A stretch of 13,435 bases of DNA from an uncultured Acetatifactor sp. (GCA_910589655.1 CAJUTJ010000088.1:1-13435); one strand, 5' to 3'; numbered from the stretch's first letter, positions 1 to 8,308 are shown. Translations and numbers: made by a program. The notes: generated by a model not told the origin, from the letters alone.

Positions 1-14
1 GAAACCATCCGGAA

Positions 15-81
15 TGAAAATATATAGCAGCGTTACACGCTCCAACAGATTTTGAATCCTAAGCTCCCGTGAAAATATATA
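15..81. repeat. 12-bp direct repeat pair upstream of cheV
   Basis: The 12-mer TGAAAATATATA occurs at 15-26 and again at 70-81, 55 bp apart. The first 147 bases hold no supportable gene; a short open frame from the window edge to about 55 could be the tail of an upstream gene but cannot be confirmed. The repeats are AT-rich and could be regulator sites or chance. Confidence 0.35.
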
Positions 82-147
82 CTGTTTAGTCCTTCTAAAA
101 AAATTTTACAAAATTATCAGATAATAGTTTTCTTTTTTTAATAAGTT

Positions 148-156
148 TGCTATAAT
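148..156 (+). promoter_or_regulatory. extended -10 promoter for cheV
   Basis: TGC followed by a perfect TATAAT (151-156) forms an extended -10 element. The matching -35 region (about 128-133, TTTTCT) is poor, which is common for extended -10 promoters. Transcription would start near 163, about 47 nt before the cheV start codon. Confidence 0.6.
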
Positions 157-209
157 AACTTAAAAGAGCGATTCGACTCTTACTGGTGAAAGCAACGAGG
201 TGGAGAAAG

Positions 210-1118
210 ATGGATACAAAAATTTTACTGGAAAACGGAACGAATGAACTTGAAATTCTGGAATTTACTTTAGCAGGCAATTCATATGGTATTAATGTAG
301 CGAAAATCAAAGAGATTATCGTATACCAACCTGTTACGCCTGTGCCCAATTCGCATCCCAGTATTGAAGGTATATTCATGCCGCGTGATGTTATGATTAC
401 GGCGATTGACCTGAAGAACTGCCTCGGCCGTGGTGAGTCAAAGCCCAGCGGATTGTTTATTATTACAAACTTTAATAAGCTTAATATGGCTTTTCATGTG
501 GAGAATGTTTTGGGAATTCACAGGGTGTCATGGAGAGATATTATTAAACCGGATGTGACAATTTCTACGACGGAGGAAAGCGTATCCACCGGTATTATCA
601 AGAAGGATGGCAAGCTGATCATTATTCTTGATTTTGAGAAGATCGTGACGGACATCAATCCCGAGACCGGACTTAAGATATCCGAAATCATGGAACTCGG
701 TGAGAGAAAGAGAAGCGATGTGCCCATTTTGATTGCGGAGGATTCACCTTTGCTGAACAAGCTGATTGTTGATTCCCTGAAGAAGTCCGGTTACACAAAC
801 CTTATACATACCGAGAACGGGCAGCAGGCTTATGACGTGATCTGCCAATGCAAGGAGGACGGTACGTTAAAGGAGCATGTGGGCGTAATTGTTACCGACA
901 TTGAGATGCCGGAAATGGACGGACACAGACTGACAAAGCTTGTCAAAAGTGATGAGGCCACGGCTCATATTCCGATTATAATTTTCTCCTCTCTGGTGAA
1001 TGACGAAATGAAGAGAAAAGGAAAAGCGTTGGGAGCGGATGCACAGTTGTCTAAACCTGAAATCGGTAATCTGGTGAGAATAGTAGACCAATTGGTTGAT
1101 GAGAATCATCTGAATTAG
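210..1118 (+). CDS. cheV: chemotaxis protein CheV (CheW-receiver fusion)
   Basis: 302-aa CheV, a cytoplasmic adaptor that couples chemoreceptors to the CheA kinase and tunes signalling by phosphorylation. A CheW-like domain covers about residues 12-155. A response-regulator receiver domain covers about 171-298, with acidic pocket E177/D178 (AEDSP), phospho-acceptor D230 (VTDIEMPEMDG), S260/S261 and conserved K282 (SKPE). Length matches Bacillus CheV (about 303 aa). The ATG at 210 is preferred over an in-frame GTG at 186 because GAGGTGGAG (197-205) lies just upstream of 210 and the protein then starts like the family. It has its own promoter and is followed at once by a terminator, so it is probably monocistronic. 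Its presence implies a motile or chemotactic cell. Confidence 0.95.
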   Translation: MDTKILLENGTNELEILEFTLAGNSYGINVAKIKEIIVYQPVTPVPNSHPSIEGIFMPRDVMITAIDLKNCLGRGESKPSGLFIITNFNKLNMAFHVENVLGIHRVSWRDIIKPDVTISTTEESVSTGIIKKDGKLIIILDFEKIVTDINPETGLKISEIMELGERKRSDVPILIAEDSPLLNKLIVDSLKKSGYTNLIHTENGQQAYDVICQCKEDGTLKEHVGVIVTDIEMPEMDGHRLTKLVKSDEATAHIPIIIFSSLVNDEMKRKGKALGADAQLSKPEIGNLVRIVDQLVDENHLN

Positions 1119-1130
1119 AAAATGCTATAA

Positions 1131-1158
1131 AAGGCTGGGATTATCCCCAGCCTTTTTT
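1131..1158 (+). terminator. rho-independent terminator after cheV
   Basis: GGCTGGG (1133-1139) pairs with CCCAGCC (1146-1152) over a 6-nt loop and is followed by six T (1153-1158). The flanking AA/TT extends the stem. It lies 12 nt after the cheV stop and isolates cheV from the next gene. Confidence 0.93.
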
Positions 1159-1215
1159 GTGAGAAAACATTTTTCAAAGATTTGTGCCGTTTGGAGCAGG
1201 CTTAAGGGGAAGAAA

Positions 1216-2004
1216 ATGATGCAGGATGAGATCAGAGAAAAAATAAATTCGGCAGAAATGATTTTAGTGGGACTCGGGGAGGAATTTCAGTGTCCTGCCA
1301 GTGTGAAAAAGCAGGCGGAATATGAGCGGGCAAAAGAAATTTTGCAGAAGGAGGGAATCCTTTGGTTATTGCCGGCTTGGGACGATTACTGTGAGCGGGA
1401 GACGAAATCGGATACGTCCGTAGTTTTGCAAAAGCTTGCGGATATTCTTGCGGACAAAGATTATTTTGTGATTTCTACGGCAATGAATGAATGTATTGCC
1501 GACACGCCATGGAAGAAGGGGAGACTGGTAATGCCCTGCGGAACCGCGACAAAACTGCAGTGTGCGGCGGGATGCGGTGAAAATCCCGTTACAATATCGG
1601 AGGAGAAGAGCCGATTGGTGGAAGAGGTAATGGGGGATTTATGGGAGGGAAAGTTATATCCTGATAAATTGGAGCATTTGGGAAAATGTGGGAAGTGCGG
1701 CGGCTCCATGGTGCTGAACAATATTTATGCGGAACATTACAATGAAAACGGCTACATGGAGCAGTGGGATCGATACACCGGATGGCTTCAGAGAACCTTG
1801 AACCGCAAAGTGCTGATTTTGGAACTGGGTGTGGGAATGCGATTTCCCACAGTGATAAGATTTCCTTTTGAAAAAATTGCTTATTTTAATCAAAAGGCGG
1901 AATTTTATCGTATTCACGAGAAATTGTATCAATTGACGGAAGAATTAAAGGGGAAAGGCAAAGGAATATCTAAGAATGCGATTGATTGCTTGAGAAACCT
2001 GTGA
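1216..2004 (+). CDS. divergent Sir2-like protein, probably not a canonical deacetylase
   Basis: 262-aa soluble protein with no signal peptide. Its order of landmarks resembles the sirtuin fold: an N-terminal strand-Gly segment ILVGLGEEF (16-24) where sirtuins have the NAD-binding GAGxS; a strand VISTAMNE (85-92) where they have TQNID; PCGT (107-110) where they have the catalytic HG; a four-Cys zinc knuckle C116/C120...C158/C161; and ELGVGMRFP (203-211) where they have the GTS strand. The catalytic His position reads Cys108, and the Gln-Asn-(Ile)-Asp residues are absent, so NAD-dependent deacylation is doubtful. Start: ATG 1216 (or the adjacent 1219) follows AAGGGGA at 1204-1210; an in-frame GTG at 1159 abuts the cheV terminator T-run and has no ribosome site. 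Fold assignment is by pattern recognition; the biological role is unknown. Confidence 0.6.
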   Translation: MMQDEIREKINSAEMILVGLGEEFQCPASVKKQAEYERAKEILQKEGILWLLPAWDDYCERETKSDTSVVLQKLADILADKDYFVISTAMNECIADTPWKKGRLVMPCGTATKLQCAAGCGENPVTISEEKSRLVEEVMGDLWEGKLYPDKLEHLGKCGKCGGSMVLNNIYAEHYNENGYMEQWDRYTGWLQRTLNRKVLILELGVGMRFPTVIRFPFEKIAYFNQKAEFYRIHEKLYQLTEELKGKGKGISKNAIDCLRNL

Positions 2005-2066
2005 TAAACTATAACTGGCTGTATATTCATGCAGAAATCATCATTTAGAAAGCAGAGGATGAATTT

Positions 2067-4985
2067 ATGCCTTCACAAGAGGATTACTTAGACGAATTAT
2101 TGAAAAATTTAGAAAAAGGGGAACAGCAGACAGACATTGCCGGAGCGGATGAGGGGACTGCGGAAATGCCTGTTGAAACGTCTGACATGGCGGGCATTTC
2201 GGATATTCTCGGGGAATTGCCGGAGTCGGCAGACTTTTCGAAGGAGACTGTCGAATCCGTGGAGATTCCTGAAAGCATTGATGACCTTTTAGGGCTGATG
2301 GGTGCGGAAAATGGCGTGGGGGACATATCTGCCGGAGAAACGGGGATGACAGAGTTTCCGGAAGAAATCGGTCAGAATGCGGATTTGTCCGAAGGATTGG
2401 GTCAGAACACGGATGTGTTCGAGGACTCGAGCCAGAACACGGATGTGCTTGAGGACTTGGGCCAGAATGCGGATTTGTCCGAAGGATTGGACCAGAACAC
2501 GGATTTGTTCGAGGACTCGAGCCAGAACACGGATGTGCTTGAGGACTTGAGCCAGAACACAGATTTGTTTGAAGGATTGGGCCAGAACACGGATGTGCTT
2601 GAGGACTTGGGCCAGAACACAGATTTGTTTGAAGGATTAGGTCAGAACACGGATGTATTTGAAGACTTAGGTCAGAATGCGGATGTGCTCGAAGACTTAG
2701 GCCGGAATGCGGATGTGCTCGAAGGCTTAGGCCAGAATGCGGCATTGTCTGAAGGATTGGATCAGAATATGGATGTGCTTGAAGACTTGGGGCATAATGC
2801 GGCTTTGTTTGAAGACTTAGGCCAGAATGCGTACTTGCCTGAAGATTTGGGACAGAATGCAGATTTGTCTGAGAACTTAGGCCGAAATGCGGACTTGTCG
2901 GAAGGATTAGACCAGAATGTGGATGTGATCGAGGACTTGGTGCAGAATACGGATATGCTCGAGGACTTGGTGCAGAGTTCGGATATACCAGAAGAAGCCG
3001 GAACGATAGAGTATTCTGCAGCCCAAGAAGCGATTTCCGATTTGCCTGCCGAAGATCCGGATATAGAAGAGCTTCTCAGAAGCTTTGATGATTCTCCGGA
3101 GATACCTGCGGAGGAAACCGGAAAGGCGGAGCAGCCTGAGGAGCCGGCAGGTTTTGATCTTGCTGATCTGTTGAAGGAGGAAGATATAGAAACGGAAGAG
3201 GAATCTTCCATGTCCGAGGATGACATTGAGAGGCTTCTGGCAGCAAACAGAGAGACGGCGGAAAGCAACATCGGCAGTTCGGAAGAAGAGTTTCAGGGTG
3301 ATGTGGTAGACTTGCTTCAGGGTACGGATGACAGTGAACTGCAGGAGATTCAGGATCTATTGGAAAAATCCGATAACAATGAAGCCGTGGGATCCGAAAT
3401 TGAAGCGTTGTTGCAAGGAAACGATCAAGGAAATCAACAAGGTTTCGGAAGTGCTTTTGCTTCGGAAGCGAATTCGGATACCGACGATGAAGATGCGCTG
3501 CTGACTCCGAAGCAGCGGAAGGCTTTAGAGAAAAAGCGTTTAAAAGAAGAGAAAGCAGCGGCAAAGAAAGCGGCTAAAGAAGCAAAAAAGGCAAAAAAAG
3601 CGGGAAAGAAGACCGGAATAGATCCTCAAAAAGCAGCGGACAATACTCAGTCCGCGGCGCCTGCGGCTTCTACAGGAGAAAACGGTGCGGGAGGAATGAC
3701 AGAAGAGCCTATAGATACCGCCTTTTTGGATTCCATTCTTTCGGAAGCAAACAAAATTACCAGTGCCGAGAATATTTCCAGCGCAACCGGAAATTATGAT
3801 GCAAAAGTCGGCAAAATTATGCAGGACGAGGGTGAGGATATCGGAGCGCCTTCCCAGAAGAAGGGAGGAGCGTCTTCTTCGGGGAGCGATGATCTCGGAA
3901 TTGATATGAGTGATCTGTTCGGTGACGGTGCGTCGGCGGAAAACTCTTTGATGACAGGAGGAGAACTGGCTGATTTACCTGACTTTGAGGCGTTAGACGG
4001 CGGTGACGTAACGGGAATTTTGGAATTGGCAGGAGAAGAAGGAGAAGAGACAAAGCCGAAAAAGAAGGGATTTTTCTCCCGCTTTTTGGAATTCCTTACG
4101 GAAGAAGACGATGAGGAAGAGGAAAACGAGAACATTAAGCTTTCCGAGGAAAATCAGGGAATTATAGAAGAATTGGATAAAGAAAAGAAGGATAAAAAAG
4201 GCAAAAAAGGTAAGAAAAAGGCAAAGAAGGCCGATGCTTCCGCTGAAGACGGTGAAGAGGGAGAGGAAGGCGAAGAAGATAAGGGTAAAAAGGGCAAGAA
4301 AAAGAAAGAGAAGAAGCCCAAGAAGGAAAAACTGCCCAAGGAAGAAGAACCTGTTGAACCCGGAAAGAAGCTTGGGTTAAAGAAAGTTTTGCCGGTGCTG
4401 CTTTCCTGCTTGTCGTTGGGAGTCGTCATCATTATTATTGTGTTTGCTTCTGTGGATTTTAACGATAAAAAGGCCGCAAAAGAAGCCTACTATAACGGCG
4501 ACTATCTGACCTGTTATCAGAATTTGTTCGGCAAGGACTTGGATGAGACCGAGCAGATTATGTATGGAAAATCAGAGGCTGTTCTGCGTATCCGGCTGTG
4601 GCTTCGTGAGTACGAATGGTATGTGGCAGACGGTGAGGAATTGGAAGCGCTTGACAGTTTGATCCAGTCCGTGAACGAATATCCCGTGCTGTATGAATAT
4701 GCAACGCAGTGGAATGCGGCAGGAGAGGTGGCACAGGAATATTCGATCATATTGAATGTGCTTTACGAAAAGTATGGACTTACTGAGGATCAGGCGAGAG
4801 CCATTGCCGCAGAGCCCGATGACATTGAGTATACAAGGCAGGTGAATGCCATAGTACAGGGCGGAGCTTACGGGTCATGGAATGAACCGGAGCCTGTGGA
4901 GGAAGGACCTTTGCCGGATGAGCTTCCCGAGGAGACGGATTTGCCGGAAGGCAATTTTATAGATACGAATAGTTCCGTACAATAG
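2067..4985 (+). CDS. large acidic decapeptide-repeat protein with single membrane span
   Basis: 972-aa protein of unknown function. Order of parts: acidic N-terminus (1-101) opening MPSQEDYLDELLKNLE; about 20 tandem 10-residue repeats (103-302, consensus QN-x-D-V/L-x-E-D/G-L-G); a long acidic low-complexity region; three Lys-rich blocks (about 483-516, 711-725 and 745-770); one hydrophobic span (774-797, with a run of Ile); and a C-terminal 175-residue domain, probably helical. There is no N-terminal signal peptide. The Lys-rich block before the span predicts an N-in/C-out topology (positive-inside rule), so the repeats would be cytoplasmic. The start ATG follows AGAGGATG (2053-2060). hisH begins 16 nt after its stop, so co-transcription is likely. 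I do not recognise a characterised homologue; it may be an envelope or scaffolding protein of Lachnospiraceae. Confidence 0.85.
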   Translation: MPSQEDYLDELLKNLEKGEQQTDIAGADEGTAEMPVETSDMAGISDILGELPESADFSKETVESVEIPESIDDLLGLMGAENGVGDISAGETGMTEFPEEIGQNADLSEGLGQNTDVFEDSSQNTDVLEDLGQNADLSEGLDQNTDLFEDSSQNTDVLEDLSQNTDLFEGLGQNTDVLEDLGQNTDLFEGLGQNTDVFEDLGQNADVLEDLGRNADVLEGLGQNAALSEGLDQNMDVLEDLGHNAALFEDLGQNAYLPEDLGQNADLSENLGRNADLSEGLDQNVDVIEDLVQNTDMLEDLVQSSDIPEEAGTIEYSAAQEAISDLPAEDPDIEELLRSFDDSPEIPAEETGKAEQPEEPAGFDLADLLKEEDIETEEESSMSEDDIERLLAANRETAESNIGSSEEEFQGDVVDLLQGTDDSELQEIQDLLEKSDNNEAVGSEIEALLQGNDQGNQQGFGSAFASEANSDTDDEDALLTPKQRKALEKKRLKEEKAAAKKAAKEAKKAKKAGKKTGIDPQKAADNTQSAAPAASTGENGAGGMTEEPIDTAFLDSILSEANKITSAENISSATGNYDAKVGKIMQDEGEDIGAPSQKKGGASSSGSDDLGIDMSDLFGDGASAENSLMTGGELADLPDFEALDGGDVTGILELAGEEGEETKPKKKGFFSRFLEFLTEEDDEEEENENIKLSEENQGIIEELDKEKKDKKGKKGKKKAKKADASAEDGEEGEEGEEDKGKKGKKKKEKKPKKEKLPKEEEPVEPGKKLGLKKVLPVLLSCLSLGVVIIIIVFASVDFNDKKAAKEAYYNGDYLTCYQNLFGKDLDETEQIMYGKSEAVLRIRLWLREYEWYVADGEELEALDSLIQSVNEYPVLYEYATQWNAAGEVAQEYSIILNVLYEKYGLTEDQARAIAAEPDDIEYTRQVNAIVQGGAYGSWNEPEPVEEGPLPDELPEETDLPEGNFIDTNSSVQ
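2371..3000 (+). repeat. 30-bp in-frame tandem repeat array (about 20 copies)
   Basis: Twenty uninterrupted 30-bp units run from 2371 to 2970, plus a degenerate 21st to 3000, with no indels. Each encodes a decapeptide such as QNTDVLEDLG. Units at 2371-2460 and 2461-2550 are almost identical as 90-bp triplets, and units near 2551-2640 repeat as 60-bp pairs. Units after about 2730 are clearly more diverged. The preceding 30 bp (2341-2370) also looks like a decayed unit. Confidence 0.97.
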
Positions 4986-5001
4986 CAGAGGGGTCGGTAT
5001 T

Positions 5002-5625
5002 ATGTTAGCGATAATTGATTATGATGCGGGAAATATAAAAAGTGTGGAGAAAGCCCTCCGCTATCTGGGACAGGAGGCTGTTATTACCAGAGATCCGGAA
5101 ACCATTCTACATGCGGAAGGAGTGATTCTTCCCGGTGTAGGGGCTTTTGGGGATGCCATGGAAAAGCTTCATGCTTACGGTCTGGTGGAGGTAATCCGGC
5201 GGTGTGTGGCGGAAGGAACTCCTTTCATGGGAATCTGTCTCGGCTTGCAGCTTTTGTTTGAGAGCAGTGAGGAAAGTCCGGGGGTGGACGGATTACATAT
5301 TCTGGACGGAAAAATCGTGCGTATTCCGTCCGGATCGGGGCTGAAAATTCCTCACATTGGGTGGAATAATTTAAGCTTTCCAAACAAAGGAAGGCTTTTC
5401 CGGGAAATTCCGGAAAATTCATATGTATATTTTGTGCATTCTTATTATTTGCAGGCAGCCGATTCCGGTATTGTGACTGCGGCAACGGAATATGGTACAT
5501 ACATTCACGCATCCGTGGAAAAGGACAATGTATTTGCGTGCCAGTTTCATCCCGAAAAGAGTTCGGATGTGGGGATGCAGATTTTGCGGAATTTTATTGC
5601 AGCGGTTCAGGAGAAAAACGGTTAA
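5002..5625 (+). CDS. hisH: imidazole glycerol phosphate synthase, glutaminase subunit HisH
   Basis: 207-aa class I glutamine amidotransferase. It hydrolyses glutamine and passes ammonia to HisF, which makes imidazole glycerol phosphate and AICAR in histidine synthesis. Visible signatures are the oxyanion-loop PGVGAFG (44-50), nucleophile Cys79 in GICLGLQLL, and His183/Glu185 in QFHPEKSS. Length is typical of the family. GAGGGG (4988-4993) precedes the ATG with 8 nt spacing. It starts 16 nt after the repeat-protein gene and is separated from hisF by a 115-nt gap that contains a stem-loop. Confidence 0.97.
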   Translation: MLAIIDYDAGNIKSVEKALRYLGQEAVITRDPETILHAEGVILPGVGAFGDAMEKLHAYGLVEVIRRCVAEGTPFMGICLGLQLLFESSEESPGVDGLHILDGKIVRIPSGSGLKIPHIGWNNLSFPNKGRLFREIPENSYVYFVHSYYLQAADSGIVTAATEYGTYIHASVEKDNVFACQFHPEKSSDVGMQILRNFIAAVQEKNG

Positions 5626-5629
5626 GCGG

Positions 5630-5648
5630 GATAATACAGGGTATTATC
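5630..5648 (+). other. stem-loop between hisH and hisF
   Basis: Perfect 8-bp inverted repeat GATAATAC/GTATTATC with a 3-nt AGG loop, four bases after the hisH stop. No T-run follows, so it is not a standard terminator. It could stabilise the upstream message or mark a processing point; it may also be a weak pause site. Confidence 0.5.
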
Positions 5649-5740
5649 TTCATTCCGGAACAAGCCCTTGACATAAAATATTCTATGAAGCGGAAGCTGT
5701 GGGCTCTATTCTGCAGAAACGCTTCGAAACGGAGGATATG

Positions 5741-6499
5741 ATGCATACAAAACGTGTAATTCCCTGTCTGGACATCAAAGACGGCAGAGTCGTCAAGGGA
5801 GTGAAGTTCAAGAATCTGAAAGATGCCGGAGATCCTGCCGATGTGGCGGCGGCCTATGATAAAGCGGGAGCGGACGAGGTTGTGTTTTTGGACATTACGG
5901 CTTCTTCCGACAGCCGCGCTACTCAGCTGGAGTGGGTGCGTCAGGTAGCGGGCAGATTATTCATCCCTTTTACGGTGGGCGGAGGAATCCGCACGGTGGA
6001 TGATTTTAGAGCGATTCTGCGGGAGGGAGCGGATAAGATATCCGTCAATTCCGCGGCAATCATGAATCCGCAGCTGATATCCGAAGCGGCGGAGAAGTTT
6101 GGCAGTCAGTGTGTGGTGGTTGCCATTGATGCCAAGAAGCGTGAGGACGGCGGCTGGAATATTTTCAAAAACGGCGGACGTGTGGATATGGGGATGGATG
6201 CCGTGGAGTGGGCCTTGGAAGCGGAACGTCTCGGTGCAGGGGAGATTCTTTTAACCAGTATGGATGCCGACGGCACGAAAGCCGGTTATGATTTGGAATT
6301 GACAAAAGCTGTTTCGGAGGCAGTGGGCATTCCCGTGATCGCCTCCGGAGGTGCGGGTAAAGAGGAGCATTTTTACGAGGCGCTGCAGGATGCAGGAGCG
6401 GAGGCTGTCTTGGCAGCATCTCTGTTTCATTATAAAGAGTTGGAAATCAGACAGCTTAAGGAATATTTGAGGGAAAAGGGCGTGAGTGTCCGTCTTTGA
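5741..6499 (+). CDS. hisF: imidazole glycerol phosphate synthase, cyclase subunit HisF
   Basis: 252-aa (beta/alpha)8-barrel cyclase, partner of HisH. It converts PRFAR plus ammonia to imidazole glycerol phosphate and AICAR. Catalytic acids are D11 (IPCLDIKDGRVVKG) and D130 (VVVAIDAKK), at the same numbering as in the well-studied Thermotoga enzyme. Phosphate-binding motifs TVGGGIR (78-84) and ASGGAG (201-206) are present. Start: ATG 5741 gives the usual MxTKRxIPCLD beginning and lies 5 nt after GGAGG (5731-5735). The ATG at 5738 is too close to that site, and an in-frame GTG at 5699 would add a non-homologous leader. The other histidine genes are not in the window. Confidence 0.97.
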   Translation: MHTKRVIPCLDIKDGRVVKGVKFKNLKDAGDPADVAAAYDKAGADEVVFLDITASSDSRATQLEWVRQVAGRLFIPFTVGGGIRTVDDFRAILREGADKISVNSAAIMNPQLISEAAEKFGSQCVVVAIDAKKREDGGWNIFKNGGRVDMGMDAVEWALEAERLGAGEILLTSMDADGTKAGYDLELTKAVSEAVGIPVIASGGAGKEEHFYEALQDAGAEAVLAASLFHYKELEIRQLKEYLREKGVSVRL

Positions 6500-6539
6500 T
6501 AAAATATTACCATAAGGATAAAGAAAGAGAGTACATTTT

Positions 6540-7214
6540 ATGGCGATGATAAACAATGATTGGCTGGCGGAATTGGACGTGGAATTTCATAAGCCGTATT
6601 ATAAGGAGCTTTATGATTTTGTCTTAAATGAATATAATACCACGCAGGTATTTCCTCCGGCGGACGATATATTTAATGCCTTTCATTTGACACCTTTGAG
6701 TAAAGTAAAGGTGGTAATTATCGGTCAGGATCCCTATCACAACGTAGGTCAGGCTCACGGGCTTTGCTTTTCCGTGAAGCCGGATGTGGGCATTCCGCCG
6801 TCTTTGGTAAATATTTATAAGGAGCTCCATGATGATCTGGGCTGCGAGATTCCCAATAACGGATATTTGGTGAAATGGGCGGAGCAGGGTGTGCTGATGT
6901 TGAATACGGTGCTTACCGTCCGGGCGCATATGGCTAATTCCCATAAGGGAAAGGGCTGGGAGAAATTTACGGATGCGGCTATCACCGCACTGAATAAGCA
7001 GGACAGGCCCATTGTGTTTATTCTCTGGGGCAGACCGGCGCAGATGAAGGAGAAGATGCTGAATAATCCCAATCATTTGATATTAAAAGCGCCCCATCCC
7101 AGTCCTTTGTCGGCTTTCAACGGATTTTTTGGCAGTAAGCCTTTCAGCCAGACGAATAAATTTTTGGAACAGCATGGGGAGACTCCCATTGACTGGCAGA
7201 TTGAAAATGTGTAA
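6540..7214 (+). CDS. ung: uracil-DNA glycosylase (family 1)
   Basis: 224-aa enzyme that removes uracil from DNA by cleaving the N-glycosidic bond, the first step of base-excision repair. The water-activating motif GQDPYH (62-67, catalytic D64) and the leucine-loop motif HPSPLS (186-191, H186) are both intact, as are LNTVLTV (121-127) and FFGSKPFS (196-203). Length is normal for family 1 UDG. ATG 6540 follows a modest AAAGAGAG site; a second in-frame ATG at 6546 is possible. It lies 40 nt after hisF and may be read through from it. The job is unrelated to histidine synthesis. Confidence 0.97.
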   Translation: MAMINNDWLAELDVEFHKPYYKELYDFVLNEYNTTQVFPPADDIFNAFHLTPLSKVKVVIIGQDPYHNVGQAHGLCFSVKPDVGIPPSLVNIYKELHDDLGCEIPNNGYLVKWAEQGVLMLNTVLTVRAHMANSHKGKGWEKFTDAAITALNKQDRPIVFILWGRPAQMKEKMLNNPNHLILKAPHPSPLSAFNGFFGSKPFSQTNKFLEQHGETPIDWQIENV

Positions 7215-7306
7215 AAAAGAGTTTGAAAAGCATACGGAACTTTTTCTTTTATTGAAAACAGAGATTTAATGTGTTGAAAAAGGCAGATTGAGAGGAAAAG
7301 CAGAAC

Positions 7307-8293
7307 ATGGAAAAAATTAAAATTGCGATAGCAGGTTATGGCAATCTGGGAAAGGGAGTCCACTGTGCCGTTCAGCAGAACAACGATATGGAGCTGACTG
7401 CCATATTCACCAGAAGGGAACCTCAGACAGTGAAGCCCCTGAGCAACGTTCCGGTATATCATGTGGATGCCCTTTTGGAGAAAAAGGACGAAATTGACGT
7501 GTTAGTGCTGTGCGGAGGCTCCGCAACGGATCTGCCGAAACAGACTGCGGAATATGCAAAATATTTTAATGTGGTGGACAGTTTTGACACCCATGCAAAG
7601 ATTCCGGAGCATTTTGAAAATGTGGATAGAGCGGCAGTAGAGGGAGGGAAGATCGCCCTGATCTCCGTGGGATGGGATCCCGGCATGTTTTCTCTTAACA
7701 GACTATATGCCAGTGCTGTTCTGCGGGAAGGAAGCGATTATACTTTCTGGGGAAAGGGTGTCAGTCAGGGACATTCCGATGCCATCCGCAGAATTTCCGG
7801 AGTAAAGAATGCAAAGCAGTATACCATTCCCGTAGAGTCTGCGTTGGAGTCTGTGCGGAATTGTGAGAATCCTGAGCTGAGCACCAGACAGAAGCATACA
7901 AGGGAATGCTTTGTGGTGGCTGAAGAGGGTGCCGACAAAGCAAAGATCGAGAGCGAAATCAAAAATATGCCCAATTATTTTGCGGATTATGACACTACGG
8001 TTCATTTTATTACAGAGGAAGAGCTGCAGCGTGATCATTCGGGGATTCCCCATGGCGGTTTTGTACTTAGAACCGGTAAAACCGGAATGAGCGGTGAGCA
8101 TAATCATGTGATTGAGTATAGTCTGAAGCTGGATTCCAATCCCGAATTTACCGCGTGTGTACTGACTGCCTATGCGCGGGCGGCACTGCGTATGAACAAA
8201 GAGGGAATGCGGGGCTGTAAGACAGTTTTTGATGTGGCGCCTGCTTACCTCAGCCCTTTCACGGCGGAAGAGCTGCGCAGCAAACTGCTGTAA
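7307..8293 (+). CDS. ddh: meso-diaminopimelate D-dehydrogenase
   Basis: 328-aa NADP-dependent enzyme. It makes meso-DAP in one step from tetrahydrodipicolinate, ammonia and NADPH, bypassing the acylated-intermediate route. Visible signatures: N-terminal Rossmann motif IAGYGNLGKG (8-17); FTRRE (34-38), where the arginines hold the NADP 2'-phosphate; SVGWDPGMFSLNRL; and FWGKGVSQGHSDAIRR, all characteristic of the family. Full length. An AGAGG site (7291-7295) lies 11 nt before the ATG. It sits 92 nt after ung with no clear terminator between. It is followed by a lysA-type gene that uses its product. Confidence 0.96.
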   Translation: MEKIKIAIAGYGNLGKGVHCAVQQNNDMELTAIFTRREPQTVKPLSNVPVYHVDALLEKKDEIDVLVLCGGSATDLPKQTAEYAKYFNVVDSFDTHAKIPEHFENVDRAAVEGGKIALISVGWDPGMFSLNRLYASAVLREGSDYTFWGKGVSQGHSDAIRRISGVKNAKQYTIPVESALESVRNCENPELSTRQKHTRECFVVAEEGADKAKIESEIKNMPNYFADYDTTVHFITEEELQRDHSGIPHGGFVLRTGKTGMSGEHNHVIEYSLKLDSNPEFTACVLTAYARAALRMNKEGMRGCKTVFDVAPAYLSPFTAEELRSKLL

Positions 8294-8308
8294 GGAGGAG
8301 TTGTTAAC

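Noticed and set aside
1990..2027. Promoter for the repeat-protein gene (TTGAGA with TATAAC or TATATT)
   Set aside because: The spacers are 14 and 26 bp, outside the workable range.
2065..2745. Long - strand open frame (226 aa) through the 30-bp repeats
   Set aside because: It is a by-product of a repeat unit divisible by three; it has Ser/Pro/His-rich shadow composition, no ribosome site, and is antisense to a well-supported gene.
2371..3000. CRISPR array
   Set aside because: The 30-bp units are contiguous without spacers and encode an in-frame peptide repeat.
5668..5673. TTGACA before hisF as a promoter -35
   Set aside because: No acceptable -10 hexamer lies 15-19 bp downstream.
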